64,000 nt of DNA. Origin: Pseudomonas oryzihabitans. Its GTDB lineage: Bacteria > Pseudomonadota > Gammaproteobacteria > Pseudomonadales > Pseudomonadaceae. Below, piece after piece: positions 8,671 through 17,023 of the stretch. The notes below the pieces were generated by a model. That model ran no database searches and was not told the DNA's origin. It worked only from the letters and a program-made list of their open reading frames with translations. Position 1 is the stretch's first letter, and every line of letters begins with the position of its first letter. The stretch lies in assembly GCF_001518815.1 (NCBI RefSeq), contig NZ_CP013987.1:4770357-4834356 (forward strand), written 5' to 3'. Both the position numbers and the translations under genes were made by a program.

Positions 8671-9219
8671 TTACAGGTCGCTTTCTTCGACCTTGCGGAC
8701 CTTGCTGGCGTCCAGGGTATAGGACGCTTCAGCCAGGTCGTTGTCGACCGACTCGGTGTGCAGGGTGCCTACGACCCAGTAGGGCTCATAGATGTCCGGT
8801 AGCGGCACGCCCTTGGGGTAGCGCACCAGGACGATCTGGTTCGGCGGTGGCGGTGGCACGTGGATGCAGGCGCCCGGATAGGGCACCAGGAAGAATTCGC
8901 GGAAATTGCCCTTGGCGTCGGTCTCCAAGGGCACCGGAAAACCACCCAGGCGCACGTTCTTGCCATTCAAGGCGGCCACGGTACGAGTGGAGTGCATAAC
9001 CTCGGGCAGGCCATTGTCTTTCTGCTTGAGCCCGCCCGGCGAGCCGAAGCCGCCCGGCGCCTCCGGGCTGTTGTGGGTGATCTCGGGCATGGTCTCCAGG
9101 GCCCGGCGATCTTCCGCGGTGAGCAGGTCCAGCCAGTTGGTTTCCGGCGGTTCGCCCTTGGCGGCGTGAGTCAGCAGGGGCAGGCTGGCGAGCAGCAGGG
9201 TGATGAGCAGTCTGGGCAT
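8671..9219 (-). CDS. DUF3299-type exported protein
   Basis: The 182-residue product begins MPRLLITLLLASLPLLTHA, a signal peptide with cleavage before AKGEPP. The mature part contains GGFPVPLETD, FFLVPYPGACIHVPPPPPNQ and YWVVGTLHTE, a pattern I associate with DUF3299 proteins, which are exported or lipoprotein-like and of unknown function. The in-frame upstream ATG (9291) would put 24 non-signal residues before the hydrophobic stretch, so 9219 was chosen. The conserved CIHVPPPPPNQ suggests a metal or cofactor site, but this is not established. Confidence 0.7.
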   Translation of the reverse strand: MPRLLITLLLASLPLLTHAAKGEPPETNWLDLLTAEDRRALETMPEITHNSPEAPGGFGSPGGLKQKDNGLPEVMHSTRTVAALNGKNVRLGGFPVPLETDAKGNFREFFLVPYPGACIHVPPPPPNQIVLVRYPKGVPLPDIYEPYWVVGTLHTESVDNDLAEASYTLDASKVRKVEESDL

Positions 9220-9306
9220 GATGAGCAGGCTAGGCGCAAAAGTCCGAGTGTGCGGCGCGGCGGTCCAAGGGTCCAGACCCACGACCGCCAACCAGAGCGT
9301 CTTCCA

Positions 9307-9344
9307 TAAAAAAGCCCCCGGGTCGACGGGCGACTCCGAGGGCT
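9307..9344 (-). terminator. Rho-independent terminator of the GlsB-like gene
   Basis: On the minus strand AGCCCTCGGAGTCG (9344-9331) pairs imperfectly with CGACCCGGGGGCT (9325-9313) and is followed by TTTTTT. It lies 43 bases past the stop of the small membrane protein gene. Confidence 0.7.
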
Positions 9345-9386
9345 GAAAACCTGTGTAGCTAGGCTTCGCCGAGGCGAAGCGGCGTC

Positions 9387-9635
9387 TTAGCGACGCTTGG
9401 TCACCATGCCGTAGATAAACAGCACGATGATGGCACCGACCACGGCACCAATGAAACCTGCGCCTTCACCGGCACGGTAGATGCCCATTGCCTGGCCCAG
9501 GTAGGTAGCGACCACGGAGCCGACGATGCCCAGAATGATGGTCATGATCCAGCCCATGCTGTCGTCGCCCGGCTTGAGAAAGCGGGCAACCAGGCCGACG
9601 ATGAGACCGATGATGATGGTTGCGATGATACCCAT
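9387..9635 (-). CDS. GlsB/YeaQ/YmgE family small membrane protein
   Basis: The 82-residue protein has three hydrophobic segments separated by Gly-rich turns: IIATIIIGLIVGLVARFL, then MTIILGIVGSVVATYLG, then GFIGAVVGAIIVLFIYGMV, and the family motif KPGDDSMGW between the first two. These proteins are known as transglycosylase-associated/stress-induced inner-membrane proteins of unknown function. The ATG at 9635 is used because GGGGATTC precedes it and the protein matches the family length; a longer in-frame version would add a non-hydrophobic tail. Confidence 0.85.
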   Translation of the reverse strand: MGIIATIIIGLIVGLVARFLKPGDDSMGWIMTIILGIVGSVVATYLGQAMGIYRAGEGAGFIGAVVGAIIVLFIYGMVTKRR

Positions 9636-9730
9636 GTGAAGAATCCCCTGTTTGAGTGCTGGTAAGACAACGCCGGTCAGCAGGCGTCGTTGTACTCTCC
9701 GACCACCGGTGATCGGCTGAGGTTCAGGGG

Positions 9731-9762
9731 GAAAACGGCTTCCGTACACGGAAGCCGTTTGG
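9731..9762 (-). terminator. Terminator of purEK
   Basis: AAACGGCTTCCG (9733-9744) and CGGAAGCCGTTT (9749-9760) form a perfect 12-bp stem with a TACA loop. Read on the minus strand it ends in TTTTCC, immediately after the purK stop codon. Confidence 0.85.
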
Positions 9763-9764
9763 CA

Positions 9765-10847
9765 TCAGTCCTGGATCAGGGCTTCCAGGGCGGCGATGCG
9801 GGTCTGCAGGGTCGCGGCGTCAGCACTGCGCAGGGTGGCGTGACCGACCTTGCGGCCGGCCTTGAAGGCCTTGCCGTAGTGGTGCAGGTGGCAGTCTTCC
9901 AGGGCGGTGACGGCTGCTACCGGCGGCACCGAACCGATGAAGTTGACCATGGCGCTCTCGCCGACCTTGGCGGTGGAGCCCAGCGGCAGGCCAGCCACGG
10001 CGCGCAGGTGGTTCTCGAACTGGCTGCACTCGGCGCCTTCGATGGTCCAGTGCCCGGAGTTGTGCACGCGCGGCGCGATCTCGTTGGCCTTGAGGCCACC
10101 CTCGACCTCGAAGAACTCGAAAGCCAGCACGCCGACATAGTCGAGCTGCTCCAGCACGCGGCGGGCATAGTCTTCGGCCAGGGCCTGCAGCGGGTGGTCG
10201 GAACTGGCCACCGACAGGCGCAGGATGCCGCTTTCGTGGGTGTTGTGTACCAGCGGATAGCAGGCCACCTCGCCGTCACGACCGCGCACGGTCACCAGGG
10301 AGACCTCGCCGGTGAAGGGGACGAAGCCTTCCAGCAGCAGGGGGACGCTGCCCAGTTCGGCAAAGGCGCCGGCGACGTCTTCCGGTTGGCGCAGGACCTT
10401 CTGGCCCTTGCCGTCGTAGCCCAGGGTACGGGTCTTGAGCACCGCCGGCAGGCCGATACGGGCCACGGCGGCGTCCAGGTCGGCCTGGGACAGGACATCG
10501 GCGAACGCGGGCGTAGGAATGCCCAGGTCGCGGAACATGGACTTTTCGAACAGGCGGTCGCGGGCGATGCGCAGGGCTTCGGCCGATGGATAGACCGGTA
10601 CGAACTGCGAGAGGAAGGCCACGGTTTCAGCCGGGACGCTCTCGAATTCGAAGGTCACCAGATCGACTTCATCGGCCAACTGGCGCAGGTGGTCCTGGTC
10701 GCCGTAGTCGGCGCGCAGGTGTTCACCCAGGGCAGCGGCGCAGGCATCCGGCGCCGGGTCGAGAAACGCGAAGTTCATGCCCAGCGGCGTGCCGGCCAGG
10801 GCAAGCATGCGGCCCAGCTGGCCGCCACCGATGACACCGATCTTCAT
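9765..10847 (-). CDS. purK: N5-carboxyaminoimidazole ribonucleotide synthase
   Basis: The 360-residue ATP-grasp enzyme converts AIR, ATP and bicarbonate to N5-CAIR in purine synthesis. It starts [17 protein letters not shown], the family's N-terminal fold, has the ATP-grasp lysine region [15 protein letters not shown], the segment [13 protein letters not shown], and ends with [26 protein letters not shown]. Length is typical. Its ATG overlaps the purE stop (ATGA), so the two purine genes are translationally coupled, and a strong terminator follows. The product is the substrate of PurE. Confidence 0.97.
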   Translation of the reverse strand: MKIGVIGGGQLGRMLALAGTPLGMNFAFLDPAPDACAAALGEHLRADYGDQDHLRQLADEVDLVTFEFESVPAETVAFLSQFVPVYPSAEALRIARDRLFEKSMFRDLGIPTPAFADVLSQADLDAAVARIGLPAVLKTRTLGYDGKGQKVLRQPEDVAGAFAELGSVPLLLEGFVPFTGEVSLVTVRGRDGEVACYPLVHNTHESGILRLSVASSDHPLQALAEDYARRVLEQLDYVGVLAFEFFEVEGGLKANEIAPRVHNSGHWTIEGAECSQFENHLRAVAGLPLGSTAKVGESAMVNFIGSVPPVAAVTALEDCHLHHYGKAFKAGRKVGHATLRSADAATLQTRIAALEALIQD

Positions 10848-11338
10848 GCCTGCTCCCTCGGATCGGGATTGTCCAGCACGGTGCGGGTCTGCTCGTCACG
10901 GAAGGCGTTCAGCCGCTCGTGGTACTCGGGATGCTTGCCGCCGAGGATGCTGGCGGACAGCAGCGCGGCGTTGATGGCGCCAGCCTTGCCGATGGCCAGG
11001 GTGGCGACCGGTACACCGGCGGGCATCTGCACGATGGACAGCAGGGAGTCGACGCCCGAGAGCATGGACGACTGCACGGGCACGCCTAGCACCGGCAAGT
11101 GGGTCTTGGCGGCGCACATGCCCGGCAGGTGGGCGGCGCCACCGGCACCGGCGATGATCACCTCGATACCGCGACCGGCAGCCTCTTCGGCGTACTGGAA
11201 CAGCAGGTCGGGGGTGCGGTGGGCGGAGACCACCTTCACTTCGTGGGGAATGCCCAGCTTGTCCAGCATGTCGGCGGTGTGGCTCAGGGTGGACCAGTCG
11301 GACTTGGAGCCCATGATCACGCCTACGAGTGCGCTCAT
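10844..11338 (-). CDS. purE: N5-carboxyaminoimidazole ribonucleotide mutase
   Basis: The 164-residue class I PurE moves the carboxylate from N5-CAIR to CAIR. Visible signatures are [10 protein letters not shown] at the N-terminus, VVSAHRTPD with the catalytic His, [14 protein letters not shown], and [17 protein letters not shown]. The start ATG at 11338 gives the normal length; the in-frame upstream extension has no homology and low-complexity content. It is the first gene of the purEK operon. Confidence 0.97.
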   Translation of the reverse strand: MSALVGVIMGSKSDWSTLSHTADMLDKLGIPHEVKVVSAHRTPDLLFQYAEEAAGRGIEVIIAGAGGAAHLPGMCAAKTHLPVLGVPVQSSMLSGVDSLLSIVQMPAGVPVATLAIGKAGAINAALLSASILGGKHPEYHERLNAFRDEQTRTVLDNPDPREQA

Positions 11339-11359
11339 CGTCGTGCCTCTGAAATGAAG

Positions 11360-11382
11360 AAGCCACGCGGCGGACGTGGCTT
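11360..11382 (-). promoter_or_regulatory. Leader hairpin upstream of purE
   Basis: AAGCCACG (11360-11367) and CGTGGCTT (11375-11382) form a perfect 8-bp stem with a 7-base loop about 20 bases upstream of the purE ATG. No T-run follows on the minus strand, so it is not an obvious terminator. It may be part of the leader or an overlapping regulatory site; no PurR-type operator is claimed. Confidence 0.4.
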
Positions 11383-11552
11383 GGGAAATGAGCGGCACAG
11401 TATAGACGAAAGCGGGGCGGAGCGTGCTCCTGCGCCGGGTATCGCCTGTCGGTTGGAGGACAGGGCATGGCGCCCTTGGGATGGGGGGTGGTGTGAAGTG
11501 AAAGGTACGGGCCAGAGGGCCGGGTGATTCGGGTGGGACCGTCCTGAAGAGC

Positions 11553-11591
11553 GCCCTCACCCCAGCCCTCTCCCGCAGGCGGGAGAGGGGG
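11553..11591. repeat. REP-like palindrome (CCCTCACCCC ... GGGAGAGGG family)
   Basis: CCCTCACCCCAGCCCTCTCCC is followed by GCAGGC and GGGAGAGGGGG. The same unit recurs at 28335-28370 and 28617-28652 and inverted at 28852-28888. It occupies part of the 361-base gap between purE and the hydroxyproline operon, in which I see no gene. Confidence 0.75.
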
Positions 11592-11621
11592 TGGATTGGC
11601 GTGTGTGGAGGCATATCGGTT

Positions 11622-11692
11622 TATCGCGGCCATGGGCCGCTCCTACGGTAGCGTTCGCCCCTGTAGGACCGAGCCGCTATGGCCGCGGTTGA
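11622..11692. repeat. REP-like palindrome (GCGGCCATGGGCCGCTCCTAC family)
   Basis: TATCGCGGCCATGGGCCGC followed by TCCTAC is mirrored by GTAGGAC and CTATGGCCGCGG with some decay. A much better preserved copy lies at 31155-31219. It sits just past the stop of the deaminase gene and may help end transcription or protect mRNA ends. Confidence 0.7.
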
Positions 11693-11699
11693 CCCTGCC

Positions 11700-12620
11700 T
11701 CAGATCCCTACATTCGGCAATTGCGGACGGGTTTCCAGGGCCTTGGCCATCAGGCGTTCGACGAAGGCGCGATCCGCGTCGGGCAGGGCCAGGCGGGGTG
11801 GGCGCGTCAGGGCGCGGCCGCGGCCGGCGAGCTCTTCGCAGAGCTTGATGCACTGCACCAGGTCCGGGCGGGCGTCCAGGTGCAGCAGCGGCATGAACCA
11901 CTCGTAGAGCGGCATGGCGTCGGCGAAGCGGCCGGCCTTGGCCAGGCGGAAGATGGTTTCGCCTTCGGTGGGGAAGATGTTGGACATGCCCGAGACCCAG
12001 CCTTCGGCGCCCACGGCGATGCTTTCCAGCACCACGTCGTCGAGGCCAGCGAAGAGCACGAAGCGGTCGCCTACTTCGTTGCGCACGTCGATGAAGCGGC
12101 GGGTGTCGCCGGAGGAATCCTTGAAGCAGACGATGTTGTCGACGTCGGCCAGGGAAATGAGGATGTCCGGGGTGACGTCGTTCTTATAGATCGGCGGGTT
12201 GTTGTAGACCATCAGTGGCAGGTCGAGGGCGCTGGCCACGCTGCGGAAATGGGCGGCGGTCTCGTGGGGCTTGGCCGAGTAGACCAGCGCTGGCATGAGC
12301 ATGATGCCGTCGGCGCCGGCGCGACCTACTGCCTGGGCGGTGCGGGTAGCGTTGAGGCTGGTGAATTCGGCCACGCCACAGATCACCGGCACGCGACCGC
12401 CGGCGGCGTCCTTGGCGACCTCCACCAGGCTGATCTTCTCTTCCAGGGTCAGGGAGGTGTTCTCGCCCACGGTGCCGCACATCACCAGACCGGAGACGCC
12501 ATCGCGCACCAGGTTGCTGATCACGCCATGGGTCTGGTCCAGATTGACCGAGAAGTCATCGTTGAATTGGGTGGTGACGGCGGGAAAGACGCCGCTCCAG
12601 TTGACGCGGGGAGTGCTCAT
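11700..12620 (-). CDS. lhpC: DapA-family lyase, probable 1-pyrroline-4-hydroxy-2-carboxylate deaminase
   Basis: The 306-residue protein is a DHDPS/NAL-superfamily class I aldolase fold: WSGVFPAVTTQF at the N-terminus, CGTVGENTSLTLEEK (the GxxGE loop), and IVCFKDSSGDTRR with the Schiff-base lysine. In DapA itself the loop would be GTTGES. Its place in a hydroxyproline operon points to deamination/dehydration of pyrroline-4-hydroxy-2-carboxylate to 2-oxoglutarate semialdehyde, the third step of D-hydroxyproline breakdown. The start ATG overlaps the stop of the AraC gene. A longer in-frame ORF from 13064 is a read-through of the neighbouring gene in another frame. The semialdehyde dehydrogenase that should follow is not in this window. 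Confidence 0.85.
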   Translation of the reverse strand: MSTPRVNWSGVFPAVTTQFNDDFSVNLDQTHGVISNLVRDGVSGLVMCGTVGENTSLTLEEKISLVEVAKDAAGGRVPVICGVAEFTSLNATRTAQAVGRAGADGIMLMPALVYSAKPHETAAHFRSVASALDLPLMVYNNPPIYKNDVTPDILISLADVDNIVCFKDSSGDTRRFIDVRNEVGDRFVLFAGLDDVVLESIAVGAEGWVSGMSNIFPTEGETIFRLAKAGRFADAMPLYEWFMPLLHLDARPDLVQCIKLCEELAGRGRALTRPPRLALPDADRAFVERLMAKALETRPQLPNVGI

Positions 12621-13408
12621 GCAGGGGTTTCCTCCAGACGCAGACGGGGCTTGAGAGAGTCGCGGTATTGCCGGGGCGACAGGCCGGTGAGACGGCGGAA
12701 CTGGCGGCTGAAGGCGCTGTGGTCGGTATAGCCACAGGCCAGGGCCACTTCGGTGACGGGCAGATCGCGGGCCAGCAGGCGCGAGGCGGCGTCGAGCCGG
12801 GCCTTGTGCAGCAACTGCTGGGGCGTGAGGCGCAGGATGCGCTTGCACTGGCGTTCGAGCTGGGAGACCGACAGGCCCACCCGCTGACTCAGTTCGCCCA
12901 CCGAAAGCGGCTGGGCATAGTGCTCGCGCAGATAGCGATCGACCTCGGCCACCTTGGCGTGGGCCGGATGATCGGCGGCCGGCGCCTGCAGATCGTGGGA
13001 GATGCCGGCCATGCCCATCAGCCGACCCTGGGCGTCGTGCAACGGCAGCTTGCGGGTCAGGCACCAGCCGGGAGTGCGACCGGCGTAGAGGTGCAGCTCC
13101 AGCTGGTCGTCCAGTGCCAGGCCCTCGCGCAGCACGCGGCGATCCTGTTCGGCGTAGGCGCCGCCCAGGGGGGCGGGAAAGACTTCCTCGGCGGTCTTGC
13201 CGAGCAGTTCGCTGACGTCTTCATAGCCGCAGCGCTGGGCCAGGGTCAGGTTGACCAGCACATAGCGCGCTTCAAGATCCTTGACGAAGAACACCACGCC
13301 GGGAATGGCATCGAGCAGCGGCGCCACCAGGCTCAGGCTGGCGAGCAGCGCGGGCAGATCGGCGGGCCGGGCGCGGCTCAGGGCGTCCAGGTGGGCAGCG
13401 GCGTTCAT
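12617..13408 (-). CDS. AraC-family regulator with N-terminal PAS domain
   Basis: The 263-residue protein has a PAS sensor in residues about 25-150 (DAIPGVVFFVKDLEARYVLVN, GKTAEEVFP, then LHDAQGRLMGMAGISHD) and a C-terminal AraC/XylS double helix-turn-helix (LSVGELSQRVGLSVSQLERQCKRIL and VTEVALACGYTDHSAFSRQF, LTGLSPRQYRDS). It is embedded between the dehydrogenase and deaminase genes, overlapping both by four bases, so it is made together with the enzymes and probably controls the operon in response to hydroxyproline or a redox/metabolite signal. Ligand is unknown. Confidence 0.85.
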   Translation of the reverse strand: MNAAAHLDALSRARPADLPALLASLSLVAPLLDAIPGVVFFVKDLEARYVLVNLTLAQRCGYEDVSELLGKTAEEVFPAPLGGAYAEQDRRVLREGLALDDQLELHLYAGRTPGWCLTRKLPLHDAQGRLMGMAGISHDLQAPAADHPAHAKVAEVDRYLREHYAQPLSVGELSQRVGLSVSQLERQCKRILRLTPQQLLHKARLDAASRLLARDLPVTEVALACGYTDHSAFSRQFRRLTGLSPRQYRDSLKPRLRLEETPA

Positions 13409-14640
13409 CTCTCGTCCTCGGTCAGGGCCAGCAGGCTGTCGATACGGGTGGGTTGCAGCGGAAAGCGCGGTGCGGGCGGCGTCCAGCCCAGCAATACCCG
13501 GGTCGCCTGACCACAGATGCGACCCTGGCAGGCACCCATGCCGCAACGACTGCGCAGCTTGGCCTGGGTCCAGTCGCCATGACCAACCAGGGCACCCAGC
13601 GCGACGTCCTCGCAGCGGCAGACCAGGGTATCCGGCTGGGCCAGACGGGCAATGGCGGGATTCAAGGCAAAGGTGCGGGCCAGCTGGGCGGCGAAGCGGC
13701 GCCAGGGGCGTGCCTCCGGTTGCACGGCGCGGGCAGCGTCGAGCTGGCTGGTGGCGACCAGGCCGGCGATCCGCCCGGTGACCTGGGCCAGTTCGTTGCC
13801 GCCGATGCCGGTGCACTCGCCAGCCGCCAGGATATGTGGCTGGCTGGTGCGCTGGTGCTCGTCTACCGCCACCGCGCCGTCCAGGGTGGCGCAGCCCAGG
13901 CTTTGGGCCAGTTCCACGTTGGGTACCAGGCCATAGCCACAGGCCAGGCGATCGCAGGCTATCTCCCAGCAACGCTCGCCCTGGCGCAGGCGAACGGCTT
14001 CGAGGTGATCGGTGCCAAGCGCGGCCTCGACCCAGGTACCCGGCCGATAGCGGGGAGTGGCTAACGTAAGCGCCTGGCGCAGCTTGCTCGGCCAGCGCCA
14101 GAGCCCCAGGCCGAAGTCCATCACAGCGTGGCGTCCGGCCTGTTCAGCGACCAGGGCGATGCGGGCACCGGCCTGGCGCGCCGTGGCGGCACTGGCCAGC
14201 AGCAGTGGCCCCGTACCGGCGACGACGATGCGCTCATCGGCGACTTCAACGCCGCCCTTGATCAACGCCTGCAGGCCGCCGGCGCCGGTCACGCCAGGCA
14301 GGGTCCAGCCGGGAAACGGCAGCAGCAGTTCGCGGGCGCCGGTGCAGAGGATGAGGGTGTCGAACGCCAGGGTACGACTGCCACTGGCGTCTTCCAGCAG
14401 CAACTGGCGAGGCCCCAGAACCGCCGCGACCCGGGTGCCGCTCAGTAGCGTCACGTCGGCCGGCAAGCTGCCGACCTCGGCCGCGACCTGCCCGACTCTG
14501 GCACGCCAGATCTGGCCGCCGGGCAAGGGATTGTCGTCCAGCAGCACCAGGTTCAGGCCGCGGCCACTGGCGGCGCGGGCGGCGGCGAGACCGGCCGGGC
14601 CGGCGCCGATGACGAGCAGATCGCACCTCGCGCTATTCAT
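13405..14640 (-). CDS. D-hydroxyproline dehydrogenase, NAD(P)/FAD-binding subunit
   Basis: The 411-residue flavoprotein starts CDLLVIGAGPAGLAAARAAS (FAD GxGxxG), has a second dinucleotide site ERIVVAGTGPLLLASA, and ends with a BFD-like [2Fe-2S] region TLVCRCEDVALGAL and CGMGACQGRICG containing four conserved cysteines. This layout matches the alpha subunit of multi-component opine/octopine-type and D-hydroxyproline dehydrogenases. It forms an enzyme with the small ferredoxin-like subunit and the FAD oxidase-like subunit encoded just upstream, oxidising D-hydroxyproline to the pyrroline. Electrons probably go to the respiratory chain. Confidence 0.85.
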   Translation of the reverse strand: MNSARCDLLVIGAGPAGLAAARAASGRGLNLVLLDDNPLPGGQIWRARVGQVAAEVGSLPADVTLLSGTRVAAVLGPRQLLLEDASGSRTLAFDTLILCTGARELLLPFPGWTLPGVTGAGGLQALIKGGVEVADERIVVAGTGPLLLASAATARQAGARIALVAEQAGRHAVMDFGLGLWRWPSKLRQALTLATPRYRPGTWVEAALGTDHLEAVRLRQGERCWEIACDRLACGYGLVPNVELAQSLGCATLDGAVAVDEHQRTSQPHILAAGECTGIGGNELAQVTGRIAGLVATSQLDAARAVQPEARPWRRFAAQLARTFALNPAIARLAQPDTLVCRCEDVALGALVGHGDWTQAKLRSRCGMGACQGRICGQATRVLLGWTPPAPRFPLQPTRIDSLLALTEDER

Positions 14641-14873
14641 GACAGGCGCTCCACCTGCATGCCGTCCTGGCAGCAGGTCTGGCACGCCAGACGGCGCACG
14701 CCATCGACCTGCACCCGGCATTCCTGGCAGATACCCATGCCGCAGAAAGGCGCTCGGGCCTCCCCGGTCACCGAACGGCGTGCGGCGGGGTTGCCGCTCT
14801 TGGCCAGGGCGGCGGTGAGCAGACTGCCAGGGCGGACCTCCAGGCGCTCGCCATCGATGAACAGGGTCAGCAT
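14637..14873 (-). CDS. D-hydroxyproline dehydrogenase, small [2Fe-2S] subunit
   Basis: The 78-residue protein is a plant-type ferredoxin-like domain of the kind called (2Fe-2S)-binding gamma subunit. It has FIDGERLEVRPGSLLTAAL, the cysteine cluster APFCGMGICQECRVQVDG, and a final Cys pair LACQTCCQDG. It overlaps the flavin subunit gene by four bases downstream and the FAD oxidase-like gene by seven upstream, so the three subunits are coexpressed. It transfers electrons within the dehydrogenase complex. Confidence 0.88.
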   Translation of the reverse strand: MLTLFIDGERLEVRPGSLLTAALAKSGNPAARRSVTGEARAPFCGMGICQECRVQVDGVRRLACQTCCQDGMQVERLS

Positions 14874-15982
14874 GCCTGGCTCCTCGTGGCGGTCGTGAAA
14901 CGCGCCGGTGCGAAGGGTTCCACGTGGAACGTCGAAGGCTCGCCGAACAGCCCATTGGCGATGGCTTCGGCGGTGGCCGGCGCGGTGGTGACGCCCAGGC
15001 CTTCGTGGCCGACCGCCAGCCATAGACCGGGCTGGTCGGGATGGGCGCCGATCAGCGGCAGACCATCGGGGCTGGCGGCGCGCTGGCCGGTCCAGCCGCG
15101 GATCAGCGAGGTATGGGTCAGACCCGGCAGGAAATCCAGGGCGCGACGCAGCAGCTGGCCGACCACCGCAGGCTCCACGGCCATATCCGGGCGCTCGAAT
15201 TGCCGCGACGAACCAATCAGCAACTGGCCGGTAGGTCGCGGCTGGACATTGAAGGCCACCGAGGCGCCGCTGCTGGCGTGAGCGCTGGCGCCGTAACCGA
15301 TCTCCACCAGCTGGTGGCGGACCTGCTCGGGATAGCGGTCGGTGATCAGCAGATGACCTTTCTTGGGTACCAGCGGCAGGTCCGGGCAGAGACTGGCGGC
15401 CTGCAGGCCGGCGGCAAGCACCACGGCATCGGCAGTCAGCCAGCGGCCATCGTCCAGCCGCACGCGCCGGCCTTCGACGGCGCTTACCCGGGCGCGCTGG
15501 AATTCGATCAGCGGCGAGCGCTGCAGCAACCAGGCGGCGACTACCGGGGCATAGAGCAGACCGTCGCCAGGCACCTCCAGGCTGCCGGCCAGGGCGGTCA
15601 GTGCCGGTTCGGCGGCGGCGGTCGCCGCAGCGTCGAGCGGCTGGTTGGCGACGCCCTGGGCATCCAGGCGCTGACGTTTCTCTTCGATCAGGTCCAGCTC
15701 AGCGGCGTCGCGAGCCAGCCAGAGGGTGCCGCAGTTGCGGTAGTCGGCGGCGCCCGGCAACTGGGGCACCAGCTCACGCCAGAGTGCCAGGGAGCGGGCG
15801 CTCAAGGTCAGTTCGGCGGGGTCGTCGTCCATCACCACCAGGTGGCCCATGCCAGCGGCGGAGGCGCCGGGCAGGCCGGCGTCCAGCACCCGCACGCGAC
15901 AGCCCCGTGCGGCCAGGGCCGCGGCGCAGCTGGCACCGACGATGCCGCCGCCAACGACGAGGACGTCCGCCACGGACTTCAC
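14867..15982 (-). CDS. D-hydroxyproline dehydrogenase, FAD (DAO-like) catalytic subunit
   Basis: The 371-residue protein is a DadA/D-amino-acid-oxidase-type flavoprotein: [21 protein letters not shown] at the start, [14 protein letters not shown] in the middle, and a C-terminal [20 protein letters not shown] plus [19 protein letters not shown]. It is the substrate-oxidising subunit of the hydroxyproline dehydrogenase complex. The start is GTG at 15982; it overlaps the epimerase stop by four bases (GTGA), and no ATG gives the full FAD motif. Confidence 0.87.
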   Translation of the reverse strand: MKSVADVLVVGGGIVGASCAAALAARGCRVRVLDAGLPGASAAGMGHLVVMDDDPAELTLSARSLALWRELVPQLPGAADYRNCGTLWLARDAAELDLIEEKRQRLDAQGVANQPLDAAATAAAEPALTALAGSLEVPGDGLLYAPVVAAWLLQRSPLIEFQRARVSAVEGRRVRLDDGRWLTADAVVLAAGLQAASLCPDLPLVPKKGHLLITDRYPEQVRHQLVEIGYGASAHASSGASVAFNVQPRPTGQLLIGSSRQFERPDMAVEPAVVGQLLRRALDFLPGLTHTSLIRGWTGQRAASPDGLPLIGAHPDQPGLWLAVGHEGLGVTTAPATAEAIANGLFGEPSTFHVEPFAPARFTTATRSQAC

Positions 15983-16917
15983 CCCGGAATGCCCCAGGCG
16001 AAGGGATCGTCATTGGCCAGCAGCAGGGTCGCTTCGGCCATGACATGGGCACGCCCACGGATCACTGGCAGGATGCGGCCCTCGTCGCCTGGCTGGTAAT
16101 GGGCCTCGAAACGACTGCCGATGACGCTGGCCTGATGCCAGACGGCGCCGGGTTCGAGATCGCCGTCCGCCGCCAGGCAGGCCAGCTTGGCGCTGGTGCC
16201 GGTGCCACAGGGCGAGCGGTCATAGGCGCGGCCCGGGCAGAGCACATAGCTGCGGCTGTCAGCGCCATCCGGGTCGTCGGCGAAGAGTTCGATGTGATCG
16301 ATATGGCCGCCCTGCTCGCCGGTGATCCCCGCGGCCTCCAGGGCGCCGCGCAGGGCCAGGCTGAAGGTGAGCAGCTCTTCAAGGTTATCGGCAGCGACGC
16401 GCTGGCCGTGATCGGCACAGAGGAAGAACCAGTTGCCACCCCAGGCGATATCGCCGGTGACCGGGCCGTGACCGGGAATCTCCACCTGCACGCCCTGCCG
16501 GTAGCGATAGGCCGGGACGTTACGCACGCTGACGCTGCCATCGTCGTGCAGGGTGGCGGTGACGTCACCCACCGGCGTCTCGATCACATGATCGCCAGGG
16601 CCGATCCGGCCAAGATGGGCCAGGGAGACGACCAGGCCAATGGTGCCGTGGCCGCACATGCCGAGGTAGCCGACCTCATTGAAGAACACCACGCCAGCGC
16701 TGGCGGCAGAAGATACCGGCTCACAGAGCAAGGCACCGACCAGCACCTCGTTGCCGCGCGGTTCGCGCATGCAGGCCCGCCGGAAGGCGTCATGCTCCCC
16801 GGCCAGCAGGGCGCGGCGCTCGGCCATGTTGCCCTGGCCCAGATCGGGAAAACCATCGAGGACCAGGCGGGTGGGTTCACCGCCGGTATGGGAGTCGATG
16901 ACGCGGATGCGCTGCAT
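15979..16917 (-). CDS. lhpA: 4-hydroxyproline 2-epimerase
   Basis: The 312-residue protein belongs to the proline racemase family, with both catalytic cysteines present: GMCGHGTIG (Cys88) and [15 protein letters not shown] (Cys237). Proline racemase-like dehydratases have Thr instead of the second Cys, so this is a real epimerase. It converts trans-4-hydroxy-L-proline to cis-4-hydroxy-D-proline and opens the operon; the dehydrogenase subunits, AraC regulator and deaminase follow with overlapping starts and stops. Substrate choice (hydroxyproline and not proline) is inferred from these neighbours. Confidence 0.93.
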   Translation of the reverse strand: MQRIRVIDSHTGGEPTRLVLDGFPDLGQGNMAERRALLAGEHDAFRRACMREPRGNEVLVGALLCEPVSSAASAGVVFFNEVGYLGMCGHGTIGLVVSLAHLGRIGPGDHVIETPVGDVTATLHDDGSVSVRNVPAYRYRQGVQVEIPGHGPVTGDIAWGGNWFFLCADHGQRVAADNLEELLTFSLALRGALEAAGITGEQGGHIDHIELFADDPDGADSRSYVLCPGRAYDRSPCGTGTSAKLACLAADGDLEPGAVWHQASVIGSRFEAHYQPGDEGRILPVIRGRAHVMAEATLLLANDDPFAWGIPG

Positions 16918-16992
16918 GGCTGACCTCCGTGAGAGAGGCTCCAGTGTCGCGCAGACCGGCGCAAAAGGCTTGCAGGACGTCGGCTAGCTAAA

Positions 16993-17007
16993 AGCCGATA
17001 TCAGCAT
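16993..17007. promoter_or_regulatory. Possible LysR operator upstream of the hydroxyproline operon
   Basis: AGCCGATATCAGCAT contains the near-palindrome GCCGATATCAGC. It matches 10 of 12 positions of GCCGAGATCGGC at 18011-18022 in the aspA promoter, suggesting that the LysR gene between them may bind both. Confidence 0.3.
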
Positions 17008-17023
17008 AATCGCCTGCCGTCGA

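Noticed and set aside
9690..11357. A 555-codon frame opposite purK and purE
   Set aside because: It is antisense to two well-supported purine genes and has no domain or ribosome binding site.
11360..11382. Transcription attenuator for purE
   Set aside because: The hairpin is perfect but not followed by a T-run on the transcribed strand, so it is listed only as a leader hairpin.
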